Origin: Flavobacteriales bacterium | GTDB lineage: Bacteria; Bacteroidota; Bacteroidia; Flavobacteriales_D; Sanyastnellaceae | Direction of reading: 5' to 3' | Assembly: GCA_015665315.1 (NCBI GenBank) | Contig: JADFAK010000154.1 | Location: forward strand, 1 to 46,496 | Length of the DNA: 46,496 bases | Shown here: piece after piece, positions 1-7,340 of the stretch | Layout: each line of letters begins with the position of its first letter | How positions within the stretch are numbered: the stretch's first letter is position 1 | Notes under the pieces: model-generated | What the model was told of the DNA's origin: nothing | Databases searched by the model: none | Seen by the model: the letters and a program-made list of their open reading frames with translations, nothing else | Program-made: the position numbers and the translations under genes

Positions 1-336
1 ACAATCGTCCGTTCCAACAAATCGCCATAAGTTCCACCAACGACAAATCCCCTCTTATCTCTTCCTCTAAACACTTCCTCTTATCTCTTGAATTCAACTG
101 AGCAAGAAAAAAACCATATGGACGACTGCAACTCTCAAGACTCACGCTCCTACTCACACTGACCTTCAAGCCCTATCACAATCGTCCGTTCCAACAAATC
201 GCCATAAGTTCCACCAACGACAAATCCCCTCTTATCTCTTCCTCTAAACACTTCCTCTTATCTCTTGAATTCAACTAAGCAAGAAAAAATACCAAATGAA
301 CGACTGCAATTCTCAAGACTCGCACTCGTACTGACC
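1..336. repeat. Tandem direct repeat, period 177 bp
   Basis: Bases 1-166 recur at 178-336. The first ~98 bases are almost identical between copies; the rest differs by scattered substitutions and small indels. Inside each unit a shorter motif, CCTCTTATCTCTT, occurs twice. The first copy begins at the window edge, so the array may extend to the left. Short open frames inside it show no recognisable protein. The unit is too long, and lacks the spacer structure, for a CRISPR array. Origin unknown. Confidence 0.85.
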
Positions 337-589
337 TTTAGGTTCCTTCTGCTTCTTGAAATAAGGAAGTTGGTAATGGTGTTTGGATTCGAAAAAAATC
401 CCACCTTGTCAGCACAATGCCCCCCGACCCCTATCAACCAGGTCATCGAGCATGTCTCGGCGACGAAACTTTACTAGACAACTAGATTAAATAACTCCAA
501 AGTTTCTGTGCTCGACAACCTCTACTGACTATCCGTCCCCCTATCAACCAGGTCATCGAGCAAAGCAGCATCAAAAATCGTCATAGCAT
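337..589. other. Non-coding stretch with a 25-bp direct repeat
   Basis: No convincing gene. A 25-bp word (core CTATCAACCAGGTCATCGAG) occurs at 428-452 and again at 538-562, exactly 110 bp apart. Together with the 177-bp tandem repeat to the left this makes the first 590 bases a repeat-rich zone downstream of the biotin operon. No clear terminator hairpin for that operon was found here. Confidence 0.6.
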
Positions 590-1222
590 TCAATTGTAGT
601 TGAGCTGCGCCGTCGAGATGCCGACCTCATCACTTACCACCCCCATCCAATTCTGAAAAACTCCCTCCTCGTAAGCAAGGATAACCTTCGCATGAGTTTC
701 CCACAGCGGATCAAACTTCTCCAATGCCCCTATCATCTCCTCCAAATGTCCCTCCTCTTCCTTGATGATATTCCAAACTGAAACCGGACTGTCATGCTTC
801 TTCAAAATTTCATGGTAGACAGGATATAGATCATCTGCGCGGACTTCAATAGCGTACGTTACATATAGATACGCCACATATTTCAACTCCTCTCCAGCTA
901 GTCCCAACTTTTCCTGCAGGTACTTCGACGCAAAAATGTCCAATCGGTGCAAGTAATGCCTGCTCGTGTGCCCCGCTAATAATTCTTCCACTTCATAGGT
1001 CTCACAAGCTCCCTCTTGCACCCGATCAATCATCTTCTTGAGATAGTACGCATGACGGTGCTCCTCGGCGGCATGTTTGAGGACCATCAGATTGGTACGG
1101 GTCGGATGTTCGCATTTCGAGATCATTCGTGCGCCACAATTTTCCATGTAGGACAGGGTGTTGAGCCATTTGGCGTGGAGCGTGGGATCCGTGACGATGT
1201 GTTCTATGGTTGACTGTAACAT
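590..1222 (-). CDS. Ferritin-like di-iron protein at the end of the biotin operon
   Basis: A 210-residue soluble, helical protein with no signal peptide. The pattern fits a four-helix di-iron carboxylate fold: Glu27 in helix 1, Glu54-x-x-His57 in helix 2 (KHAAEEHRH), Glu126 in helix 3 (AIEVRADD) and Glu156-x-x-His159 in helix 4 (KEEEGHLEEM). That is the full 4 Glu/2 His ligand set of ferritin-like oxidases. It starts 18 bp after the bioA stop on the same strand, so it is probably the last gene of the biotin operon. Function unknown: inferred roles are an oxidative step in making the pimeloyl precursor, or iron/redox support of BioB. A ferritin-type storage role is less likely at this size and position. 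The di-iron call is fairly firm; the link to biotin rests on position only. Confidence 0.75.
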   Translation of the reverse strand: MLQSTIEHIVTDPTLHAKWLNTLSYMENCGARMISKCEHPTRTNLMVLKHAAEEHRHAYYLKKMIDRVQEGACETYEVEELLAGHTSRHYLHRLDIFASKYLQEKLGLAGEELKYVAYLYVTYAIEVRADDLYPVYHEILKKHDSPVSVWNIIKEEEGHLEEMIGALEKFDPLWETHAKVILAYEEGVFQNWMGVVSDEVGISTAQLNYN

Positions 1223-1240
1223 GTGTGGTTTTCTGTGTGG

Positions 1241-2572
1241 TTATTGCTCAATTTCTACGGTTGTTTTGAGCTTAAAATGATGCTCATATTCCAAACTCCC
1301 ACCAATAGCGGCGCAAAGTTTGGCAATGTCTTCCTCCTGCGCGATGTAGGGAGGCATTAAGTAAATAAGGTTCCTAAACGGACGAATCCAAACGCCCTTT
1401 TCAACGAAATATTTCTGGATTTCGGCTGTGTCAATGTCCTGCTTGCACTCAACTACGCCTATCGCTCCAAGTACGCGCACACCTTTCACATTTGCATTTA
1501 TTGCTAGGCTTTTAAATCCCGATTCTAACCAGGACTCGATGTTGCGCACTTGTTCTTTCCATGCCCCTGAAGCCAGTATGTCCAGACTGGCAATCGACAC
1601 CGCGCAGGCTAGCGGATTGGCCATAAAAGTGGGTCCGTGCATAAAGACTCCTGCCTCGCCAGCGCATACGGTTTCGGCGACTTTTGAGGTGCAAATCGTG
1701 GCCGCCATGGTCAACATTCCCCCTGTGAGCGCTTTTCCCACGCACATAATATCGGGCGATACATCGGCGTGATTGGCAGCGAATAATTCTCCTGTCCGAC
1801 CGAATCCCGTGGCGATTTCATCAAAGATCAACAGCACGTCATATCGATCGCACAATTCCCGAGCTTTTACCAAATATTCTGGGGAGTACATGCGCATTCC
1901 ACCGGCCCCTTGGACAATCGGTTCGAGAATAAATGCGGCAATTTCGTGGTGGTGATTCTTAAAAGTATTCTCGAGCTCGTCTTGTTCTGTTTGGTTCAAG
2001 CCTTCGGCAAATGATGATGTGGGCTCCTTCATGAAAACGTGCTGTGGTAGCATGGGGGCAAACAGGTGATGCATGCCGCCCTCCGGATCGCATACCGACA
2101 TAGCGCCAAAGGTATCGCCGTGATAGCCCTTCTTGATGGTGAGTAATTTGCCCTTCTCAGTCTTCCCCAACGAATGCCAGTACTGAAAAGTCATCTTCAA
2201 AGCCACTTCAACCGAAATCGAACCGCTGTCGCACAGAAAAACTTTCTCCAAACCAACAGGTGTCATATCAACCAGTCGCTTGCACAATTCAATAGCAGGC
2301 TCATGCGTGATTCCGCCGAACATAACGTGCGACATCTTACTGATTTGCGCTTGCAGGGCCGCGTTGAGAGTAGGGTGGTTGTAGCCGTGAATAGCACACC
2401 ACCACGAACTCATGCCGTCGATCAATTCCCGACCGTCGTCTAGTTTCAACTTCACGCCATTGGCCGATTCAACAGCATATACCGGCATCGGATTCGTGAG
2501 CGAGGTGTAGGGATGCCAAATATGCTCCCGATCAAATTTCTTTTGCGAGTCGCTCAGCATGGGCTTTGACAT
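1241..2572 (-). CDS. bioA: Adenosylmethionine-8-amino-7-oxononanoate aminotransferase (BioA)
   Basis: Class III PLP-dependent aminotransferase that converts 8-amino-7-oxononanoate (KAPA) to 7,8-diaminopelargonate (DAPA) using S-adenosylmethionine as amino donor. Length 443 residues is normal for the family. Visible signatures: N-terminal DREHIWHPYTS, the BioA-typical SSWWCAIHGYNHP, the PLP-site DEIATGFGRTGE, and the Schiff-base lysine in CVGKALTGGML. The start at 2572 overlaps the end of bioD by 41 bp; an ATG four codons later (2560) is an alternative. Third-to-last step of biotin synthesis, cytoplasmic; cotranscribed with bioB, bioF and bioD. Confidence 0.97.
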   Translation of the reverse strand: MSKPMLSDSQKKFDREHIWHPYTSLTNPMPVYAVESANGVKLKLDDGRELIDGMSSWWCAIHGYNHPTLNAALQAQISKMSHVMFGGITHEPAIELCKRLVDMTPVGLEKVFLCDSGSISVEVALKMTFQYWHSLGKTEKGKLLTIKKGYHGDTFGAMSVCDPEGGMHHLFAPMLPQHVFMKEPTSSFAEGLNQTEQDELENTFKNHHHEIAAFILEPIVQGAGGMRMYSPEYLVKARELCDRYDVLLIFDEIATGFGRTGELFAANHADVSPDIMCVGKALTGGMLTMAATICTSKVAETVCAGEAGVFMHGPTFMANPLACAVSIASLDILASGAWKEQVRNIESWLESGFKSLAINANVKGVRVLGAIGVVECKQDIDTAEIQKYFVEKGVWIRPFRNLIYLMPPYIAQEEDIAKLCAAIGGSLEYEHHFKLKTTVEIEQ

Positions 2573-3149
2573 TTAGGGGTGTGAGTGAATCGAGAAACGG
2601 GACAGTGAGGTATTTGCGCTTGTCGCTGAATTTTTCAATGGCCTCCCTGCTTGTTTTTACAGTTGTTCCACTGAAGATGATGGAGTGAATTTCGATGTTG
2701 TTGCGCTCCAGAATATCGATGCTGAGGAGGGTGTGGTTGATGCTGCCGAGGTAATAATTCGCGACGAGCACGACCGGACAATTCCACTGCTTGAGTAGGT
2801 CCAAATTGAGCTCCGTATCGTTCAAAGGAACCATGATCCCGCCCGCCAATTCGACGATGAGGTGGTTGTCGGTCTCGGGAAGTTTCAATGCTGATGCCTT
2901 TACCTCAATCCCGTCAATAGCCGCCGCAGCATGGGGAGAAAGTGGTTCTTTGAGTAAGTATCCTTCGTCGAAAAAGTGAGTTTTCTTGTTGCTGATTAAC
3001 GAGCGTACAGTCTCCTTGTCGCTATCCGTCTCGCTGCCCGATTGCACAGGTTTCCAGTAGTCGGCATGCAGTGCCTCGACCAAAATCGCGGAGATCACCG
3101 TCTTTCCCACTTCAGTGCCTATTCCGGCGACAACCAAGGTCTTTTTCAT
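2532..3149 (-). CDS. bioD: Dethiobiotin synthetase (BioD)
   Basis: ATP-dependent carboxylase that closes the ureido ring of DAPA to give dethiobiotin. The N-terminus MKKTLVVAGIGTEVGKT carries the BioD-type P-loop GxxTxxGKT, followed by the conserved YWKPVQSG and, in mid-protein, VELAGGIMVPL. The start at 3149 is chosen because it places the P-loop right at the N-terminus and gives an ATGA overlap with the bioF stop; a longer frame beginning upstream lies inside bioF and adds no conserved residues. About 205 residues, slightly short but in range. Confidence 0.95.
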   Translation of the reverse strand: MKKTLVVAGIGTEVGKTVISAILVEALHADYWKPVQSGSETDSDKETVRSLISNKKTHFFDEGYLLKEPLSPHAAAAIDGIEVKASALKLPETDNHLIVELAGGIMVPLNDTELNLDLLKQWNCPVVLVANYYLGSINHTLLSIDILERNNIEIHSIIFSGTTVKTSREAIEKFSDKRKYLTVPFLDSLTPLNVKAHAERLAKEI

Positions 3150-4261
3150 GTGTCCAAGGTTTTCAATAAGAGGTCGATTTCGGATTTGGTATTGTACGCG
3201 TGAACGCAAATACGGATCCTCTCCTGGCCTTCGGCGACGGTCGGTTTGCGAACAGCCACAGCATATATATCCGCCGACTGCAATGCTTGTGCCTTGGCGA
3301 GAACTTCCTCGTTTCCCGGAACAATTACGCCTTGAATATGTGATTGATCGCGTGAGTTATTGGCCAGTTGTAATCCTTCAATATTCTTCAGTCCTTCAAT
3401 TAGATAGATCACGTTGGACTTCAAAGCTTGGCGTTCATCCTGAGCTTCCTGAACGAGGTCGTAGGCAATGGACAGTCCCAAAACCTGGTGCGCCGACATG
3501 CCCGTGCTGTAAATAACGGGGCGCGATTTATTTACGAGATACTGCTTCAAAAGTGAAGAGCCAACGATGGCGCCGCCCTGATAACCAAAGGCTTTTCCGT
3601 AAGCGAATACCTGCGCAAATACCAGCTCATCAATTCCCAATTCCTGCACGAGACCTCTTCCGTTTTCTCCATGAATTCCCACCGAGTGCGCCTCGTCGAC
3701 AATCAAGCGGGCGTCGTTCTTACGGCAAAGCTCGGCGATTTCTTCGAGCTTGGCATAGTCACCGTCCATGGAGTAGAGCGATTCGACCACCACAAAGGTC
3801 TGCCCCAAGCGCTTGCCCATTTTCTGGCGCAAGTCCTGGATGTCGTTGTGGCGAAAACTAAAGGTCTTGGCCTGACTCATGCGCATGCCGTCGATGATGC
3901 TGGCGTGGCACAATTCGTCGCGAATAATGGTGTCGTGACGGGTAGCAATGGAGGACAAAAGCGCGACATTGGCCTGATAGCCCGTGGGGATGACCAAAGC
4001 CGCCTCAGCTTGATGAAAGGCTGCAATCTTCGCTTCCAAAGCATCAATTTCAGGACTGTTTCCACTGAGCAAGCGCGAACCAGTAGCCCCAGATTTTTGC
4101 ACATCAGCCAAGCCTTCCATGAATCTCTTGTGAAATTCTGGATTGCGAGCGATGCCCAAATAATCATTCGAGCAAAAGTCAATAGACTCCGTTCGATTTT
4201 GCAAGGATCTGGTAAGTCCGGCCTCGTCGATGAAATCAAGTCTGGTCTCGAGAAACTTCAT
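3146..4261 (-). CDS. bioF: 8-amino-7-oxononanoate synthase (BioF)
   Basis: PLP-dependent alpha-oxoamine synthase (371 residues) that condenses L-alanine with a pimeloyl thioester to give KAPA. Signatures: FCSNDYLG near residue 30, TGSRLLSGN, the PLP-site VDEAHSVGIHGENGRGL, and the lysine region AYGKAFGYQGG. The start codon shares one base with the bioB stop (TAATG), and its own stop overlaps bioD by four bases (ATGA), so translation is probably coupled along the operon. The window holds no obvious bioC, bioH, bioZ, bioI or bioW to make its pimeloyl substrate. Confidence 0.96.
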   Translation of the reverse strand: MKFLETRLDFIDEAGLTRSLQNRTESIDFCSNDYLGIARNPEFHKRFMEGLADVQKSGATGSRLLSGNSPEIDALEAKIAAFHQAEAALVIPTGYQANVALLSSIATRHDTIIRDELCHASIIDGMRMSQAKTFSFRHNDIQDLRQKMGKRLGQTFVVVESLYSMDGDYAKLEEIAELCRKNDARLIVDEAHSVGIHGENGRGLVQELGIDELVFAQVFAYGKAFGYQGGAIVGSSLLKQYLVNKSRPVIYSTGMSAHQVLGLSIAYDLVQEAQDERQALKSNVIYLIEGLKNIEGLQLANNSRDQSHIQGVIVPGNEEVLAKAQALQSADIYAVAVRKPTVAEGQERIRICVHAYNTKSEIDLLLKTLDT

Positions 4262-5262
4262 TACACAGTCGCTTCGCTAGTCTGCTGAGCTTTTTGCTTT
4301 TCGTGGATCGACGGCATGGCAGTCAGACCGAAAAACTTGAACATATCCATATCGGCATTGAACTCGGGATTGGGCGTCGTGAGCAATTTGTCACCCGCAA
4401 AAATCGAATTGGCCCCCGCCATAAAGCAGAAACCCTGTTCGAGACGCGAACGTTCGAGTCGGCCAGCAGATAAACGCACCGCAGCTTTCGGCATCATAAT
4501 GCGCGCCGTAGCAATCATCCGCAACAAATCCTCAAACTCCACCTGACCTTGCTCCTCCAAAGGAGTTCCAGGAACCGGCACAAGTGTATTGATGGGCACT
4601 GATTCCGGCTGTTGGTCCAAATTGGCCAATGTGATAAGCATTTTGAGTCGGTCATCGGTACTTTCACCCATGCCTATGATGCCGCCAGAGCAGACAGTCA
4701 TTTTGGCCTTGCGAACATTGTCCAAGGTGTTGAGTCGGTCGCTATAAGTCCGCGTCGAAATCACATCGCCGTAAAAATCCTCCGATGTATCGATATTGTG
4801 GTTGTAGGCATACACCCCCGCATCGGATAATTTCTGGGCCTGGCTTTCGGTGAGCATTCCCAACGTACAGCACACCTCCATGTCCAACTCATTAATCCCA
4901 CGCACCATTTCCAACACCTTGTCAAGATCACGGTTGTCGCGCACCTCTCTCCAAGCAGCACCCAAACACATGCGATTGGCCCCCGCAGCCTTCGCCTGCT
5001 TGGCCTTGTCGACGACATCAACAGGGTTCAACATGCCGTGCACCTTGATATCAGTATGATACCGAGCAGCCTGAGGGCAGTACGAACAGTCCTCCTTACA
5101 ACCACCCGTCTTCACCGAGAGAAGGCTGCTGATTTGTACCTCTGAGGGATTGTGGTATTTTCTGTGCATTGTCGCCGCTTCGTAGACGAGTTCTAGGAGG
5201 GGTTTATTGTAGATGGACTGGGCTTCTTCGAGGTTCCAGTCGGAGCGGATTTCATTTTTCAT
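4261..5262 (-). CDS. bioB: Biotin synthase (BioB)
   Basis: Radical-SAM enzyme (333 residues) that inserts sulfur into dethiobiotin. The radical-SAM cysteines are in GGCKEDCSYCPQ (CxxxCxxC); YNHNIDTS, CSGGIIGMGE and RLSAGR are further BioB hallmarks, the last containing the arginine that in studied enzymes ligates the auxiliary [2Fe-2S] cluster. First gene of the operon bioB-bioF-bioD-bioA-ferritin-like. A candidate -7 element lies about 50 bp upstream (5312-5319). Confidence 0.98.
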   Translation of the reverse strand: MKNEIRSDWNLEEAQSIYNKPLLELVYEAATMHRKYHNPSEVQISSLLSVKTGGCKEDCSYCPQAARYHTDIKVHGMLNPVDVVDKAKQAKAAGANRMCLGAAWREVRDNRDLDKVLEMVRGINELDMEVCCTLGMLTESQAQKLSDAGVYAYNHNIDTSEDFYGDVISTRTYSDRLNTLDNVRKAKMTVCSGGIIGMGESTDDRLKMLITLANLDQQPESVPINTLVPVPGTPLEEQGQVEFEDLLRMIATARIMMPKAAVRLSAGRLERSRLEQGFCFMAGANSIFAGDKLLTTPNPEFNADMDMFKFFGLTAMPSIHEKQKAQQTSEATV

Positions 5263-5460
5263 TTTTCACTTTGAATTTTCCATTTGGGCGCAGCCCAATG
5301 TGCAATGGGGGCAAAAGTAATGGGAATGGGTGAGGGGGATTGTCATGGGAGAGTGAAAAAGGGAATGAAATATTTCAAATTTTTAATTTTTCATTTCGAA
5401 TTTTTCATGTGGGCGAAGCCGCGTTGACATGGGAGGGTGAAAAGTGAAAAGGGAATTGAG
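5254..5460. repeat. Imperfect direct repeat upstream of bioB, ~125 bp apart
   Basis: An AT-rich block followed by a GC-rich word (around 5273-5297, TTTGGGCGCAGCCC) returns around 5398-5422 (TGTGGGCGAAGCCG). Each is followed by a purine-rich GGGAG-GTGAAAA-type stretch, near 5347 and 5431. Non-coding; it covers much of the 404-bp gap between bioB and the next gene. Could be remnants of a small interspersed element; no function assigned. Confidence 0.5.
5312..5319 (-). promoter_or_regulatory. Candidate -7 element for the biotin operon
   Basis: Read on the minus strand this is TACTTTTG, a full match to the Bacteroidota -7 consensus TAnnTTTG, 50 bp upstream of the bioB ATG. No clear -33 TTTG is found at the right distance (the base group 21 bp upstream reads GACA), so this stays tentative. 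The same octamer is used in front of the export operon (24565) and the CPBP operon (15338). Confidence 0.4.
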
Positions 5461-5615
5461 TCGATGAGTACAATAACTTTGCTCCTCACTCAGCCTTGAA
5501 AATGAAAACACCGAATGGATTTTATAACTTTAAATCCGCTGCATAACTAGTCCAGTTTTTAAGCGGAAAGAGCACTTTTGGGTACACTCTCGAATGGTAT
5601 CTGTTTTAATAGAAG

Positions 5616-5655
5616 GAATTCAAGAGGATTGATTGCAATTGCTATTTTTGAATTC
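5616..5655. repeat. Inverted repeat upstream of the Imm11-like gene
   Basis: GAATTCAA (5616-5623) is the exact reverse complement of TTGAATTC (5648-5655), with a 24-bp spacer that holds a perfect 8-bp palindrome GCAATTGC at 5635-5642. It ends 11 bp before the ATG at 5667, so it may be a regulator site or an mRNA hairpin masking the start. Only the symmetry is seen. Confidence 0.5.
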
Positions 5656-5666
5656 ACCATACCACA

Positions 5667-6236
5667 ATGAAGTACTACCGACTTAAAAACAAAGAAATCA
5701 ACGCGAGTGATTACAGCGATATATTGTTAGTGGGAAGCACCTCTTACGGTAACCGACAAAATGGATTGTTGGTATATGATAGAACTGGGCCATTTCAACC
5801 TCTAATCATAATATCGGGGCTGGACGACCTGTTGGTGACTGGCGGCTTTAAGAAGTTACTTGAAAAGTCTGACCTTTTAGGTTTTCAATTCAGACCTGCC
5901 ATCAAGGGGCATATTGCCTTCGTCGATTGGACAAAGTGGGACTTAGAAGCCGATCCTAGATTTAAGTCGGTGAAAGGTGATTCCGAAGAGTATATTTTGA
6001 GTCTGCCGCATTCCCAAGAACTTTCAGACCAAATGGAAGGCGTTTGGGAAGTTATAGTTGAGGAAAACGGAAAGATCGCAAACGGCCAAACGTTTGAGCC
6101 AGTTGATCTACAAGTTGACATAATGCGAACTCAGAATAGCGGTTGGATCATTGTGACCGAGAAATTTAAACATTGGTTAGAGACCAATGGCGACAACTGG
6201 ATGGAATTTTGGGATTTGGAGAATCTGCCATACTGA
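5667..6236 (+). CDS. Hypothetical protein, possible Imm11/DUF1629-like immunity protein
   Basis: A 189-residue acidic, soluble protein without signal peptide or membrane segment. Its layout (MKYYRL start, a central LDDLLVTGGFKKLLEK helix followed by GFQFRPA, a Trp-rich end with TEKFKHWLE) resembles the DUF1629/Imm11 family of polymorphic-toxin immunity proteins; this is a resemblance by eye and is weak. No toxin partner lies beside it. A second, truncated copy of its last 34 codons sits 1.2 kb downstream (7341-7445), so the locus was once duplicated. It is followed by a ParDE module on the same strand. Confidence 0.55.
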   Translation: MKYYRLKNKEINASDYSDILLVGSTSYGNRQNGLLVYDRTGPFQPLIIISGLDDLLVTGGFKKLLEKSDLLGFQFRPAIKGHIAFVDWTKWDLEADPRFKSVKGDSEEYILSLPHSQELSDQMEGVWEVIVEENGKIANGQTFEPVDLQVDIMRTQNSGWIIVTEKFKHWLETNGDNWMEFWDLENLPY

Positions 6237-6340
6237 TTGGTTTTGTAAGAACTTCAAGTGAGCATGCCAGTACCTTCACTCAGAAAATCATCCTGGAAAT
6301 AGTCGAATACATGCCCGTCGTTTTTCACAAAAATCTTGTA

Positions 6341-6365
6341 AAAGTTACCCATAATTGGTAACTTT
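6341..6365. promoter_or_regulatory. Palindromic operator of the ParDE module
   Basis: AAAGTTACC (6341-6349) and GGTAACTTT (6357-6365) form a perfect 9-bp inverted repeat with a 7-bp spacer, 16 bp before the parD ATG. ParD-type antitoxins have N-terminal ribbon-helix-helix domains that bind such sites to repress their own operon, so this is the likely autoregulatory operator. Its position also argues that translation starts at 6382 and not at the in-frame ATG inside the palindrome (6355). Confidence 0.7.
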
Positions 6366-6381
6366 AATCAAAATTAACCCC

Positions 6382-6633
6382 ATGGGAAAAAATACATCAG
6401 TAGCCTTAGGTGAGCATTTTGAGGATTTCGTCAAGTTGAGAATTAGCGAAGGGCGGTATAAAAATGTGAGCGAAGTAATTCGAGCTGGCTTGCGACTTTT
6501 AGAGGAAGAGGAGCAGAAGTATTATACACTCAAAGCGGCCATACAAGAAGGGATGGACAGCGGACAAGCAATGAACTTTGACCCAGAAGAAAATTTGAAG
6601 CGCCTGAAACGTGAAAGAGCAAAGAATGGCTAA
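6382..6633 (+). CDS. parD: ParD-family antitoxin (ribbon-helix-helix)
   Basis: An 83-residue protein beginning MGKNTSVALGEHFEDFV, with the typical ParD/CC2985 pattern: a short N-terminal strand, then VKLRISEGRYKNVSEVIRAGLRLLEEEE (the RHH DNA-binding part), and a charged C-terminal tail rich in Glu, Lys and Arg that would wrap the toxin. In type II toxin-antitoxin pairs it neutralises ParE and represses the operon. The ATG at 6382 is preferred over 6355 because the family starts here and the earlier codon lies inside the operator palindrome. Its stop overlaps the ParE start by 8 bp. It appears intact although its toxin partner is broken. Confidence 0.88.
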   Translation: MGKNTSVALGEHFEDFVKLRISEGRYKNVSEVIRAGLRLLEEEEQKYYTLKAAIQEGMDSGQAMNFDPEENLKRLKRERAKNG

Positions 6634-6925
6634 ATACATTCTTACCAATCGCGCCGTAAAAGACTTATCGGACATTTGGAATTGTACTTTCGATTCATGG
6701 TCTGAAAAGCAAGCCGACAAGTACTAAAACGAAGTTTTGAATCACTGCAACAAACTAGCGAAGAAGCCCAATGCTGAAAGGAGCTACTCAAATGTGATTG
6801 AAAATGTACAAGGGGCGAAGATCAATAAGCATATAATCTTCTTTCGACAGATAGAGGACAATGTTATAGAAGTAGAAAGAATTCTGCATGAGAGTATGGA
6901 CTTGAAGAGAAGGCTCCTGGAGTGA
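6626..6925 (+). pseudogene. parE: ParE-family toxin, inactivated by a single nonsense codon
   Basis: From the ATG at 6626 the frame reads as a ParE/RelE-fold toxin: MAKYILTNRAVKDLSDIW at the start, then a QADKY motif, and after the break NEVLNHCNKLAKKPNAE, KINKHIIFFRQIEDNVIEVERILHE and the end at 6925. The only lesion is TAA at 6725-6727 (codon 34), where relatives usually have Tyr, so one base change (TAC or TAT to TAA) would explain it. The downstream part remains open for 65 codons without further damage, which suggests a recent loss. A 62-codon fragment starting at 6737 could be made on its own but lacks the N-terminal half. Without toxin, the module is probably not addictive. Confidence 0.85.
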
Positions 6926-6959
6926 AGTGCTAGTAATTATCTCGTTTGCTAGTCCAATT

Positions 6960-7064
6960 ATGAAACGTAATGGGGATGACGAACAAGCGACGAACCTTAT
7001 TGAATTTTTAAGGAAAAAATATGCTCAGCGACGAGCGCTAATGGAAGAATTAGATCAGATTTGA
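6960..7064 (+). CDS. Small open frame, 34 residues, unknown
   Basis: An ATG-started frame of 34 codons giving a very charged, helical peptide (starts MKRNGDDEQATNLIEFLRKK, ends LMEELDQI). It follows the broken parE by 34 bp. No family recognised; it could be a gene remnant within this decayed patch rather than a real gene. Confidence 0.25.
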   Translation: MKRNGDDEQATNLIEFLRKKYAQRRALMEELDQI

Positions 7065-7194
7065 TCAGAAGGTATTCTTGACGGGATTACTTTGTTGGAA
7101 TTTGATAGTCGTATTGTTTGCTGAATCGAGTAAATCCTATACTCAGCCAAAAGTGGGTGTTAACATGTACATTTGGCTACATAAAGAAATTAGA

Positions 7195-7340
7195 ATGAGT
7201 ATAATAATTGGTCGAAGTAGACAAGTTGCACAACTTGAAAAATTGCTCAGTTCAGAAAAGTTGGAACTGGTAGCAATCTATGGTAGAAGGAGGGTAGGAA
7301 AGACATTCTTAATTAGTGAAACGTTCAAAAAGTGTGCACC
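7195..7340 (+). pseudogene. N-terminal fragment of an AAA/DUF234-type ATPase
   Basis: The first ~46 codons, MSIIIGRSRQVAQLEKLL then LVAIYGRRRVGKTFLISETF, match the start of the archaeal-type ATPase family often fused to DUF234. The Walker A loop is GRRRVGKT. Intact members have more than 350 residues; here the homology ends near 7338 and runs straight into the Imm11-like remnant, and the frame stops at 7363-7365. The gene has therefore lost about 85-90 percent of its length by a deletion whose junction is visible. Upstream in-frame codons back to 7078 show no conserved sequence. Confidence 0.7.

Noticed and set aside
1-336. Possible CRISPR array
   Set aside because: The repeat unit is ~100-165 bp with no short palindromic repeat or regular unique spacers, and there are no cas genes.
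258-477. Two short open frames in the repeat region
   Set aside because: They overlap each other on opposite strands, lie in tandem-repeat DNA and show no protein features.
3671-4288. 205-codon plus-strand frame across bioF
   Set aside because: It is antisense to a clear bioF reading frame and has no domain of its own.
6737-6925. Independent 62-residue gene after parD
   Set aside because: It is the C-terminal part of ParE in the same frame, downstream of the nonsense codon at 6725.
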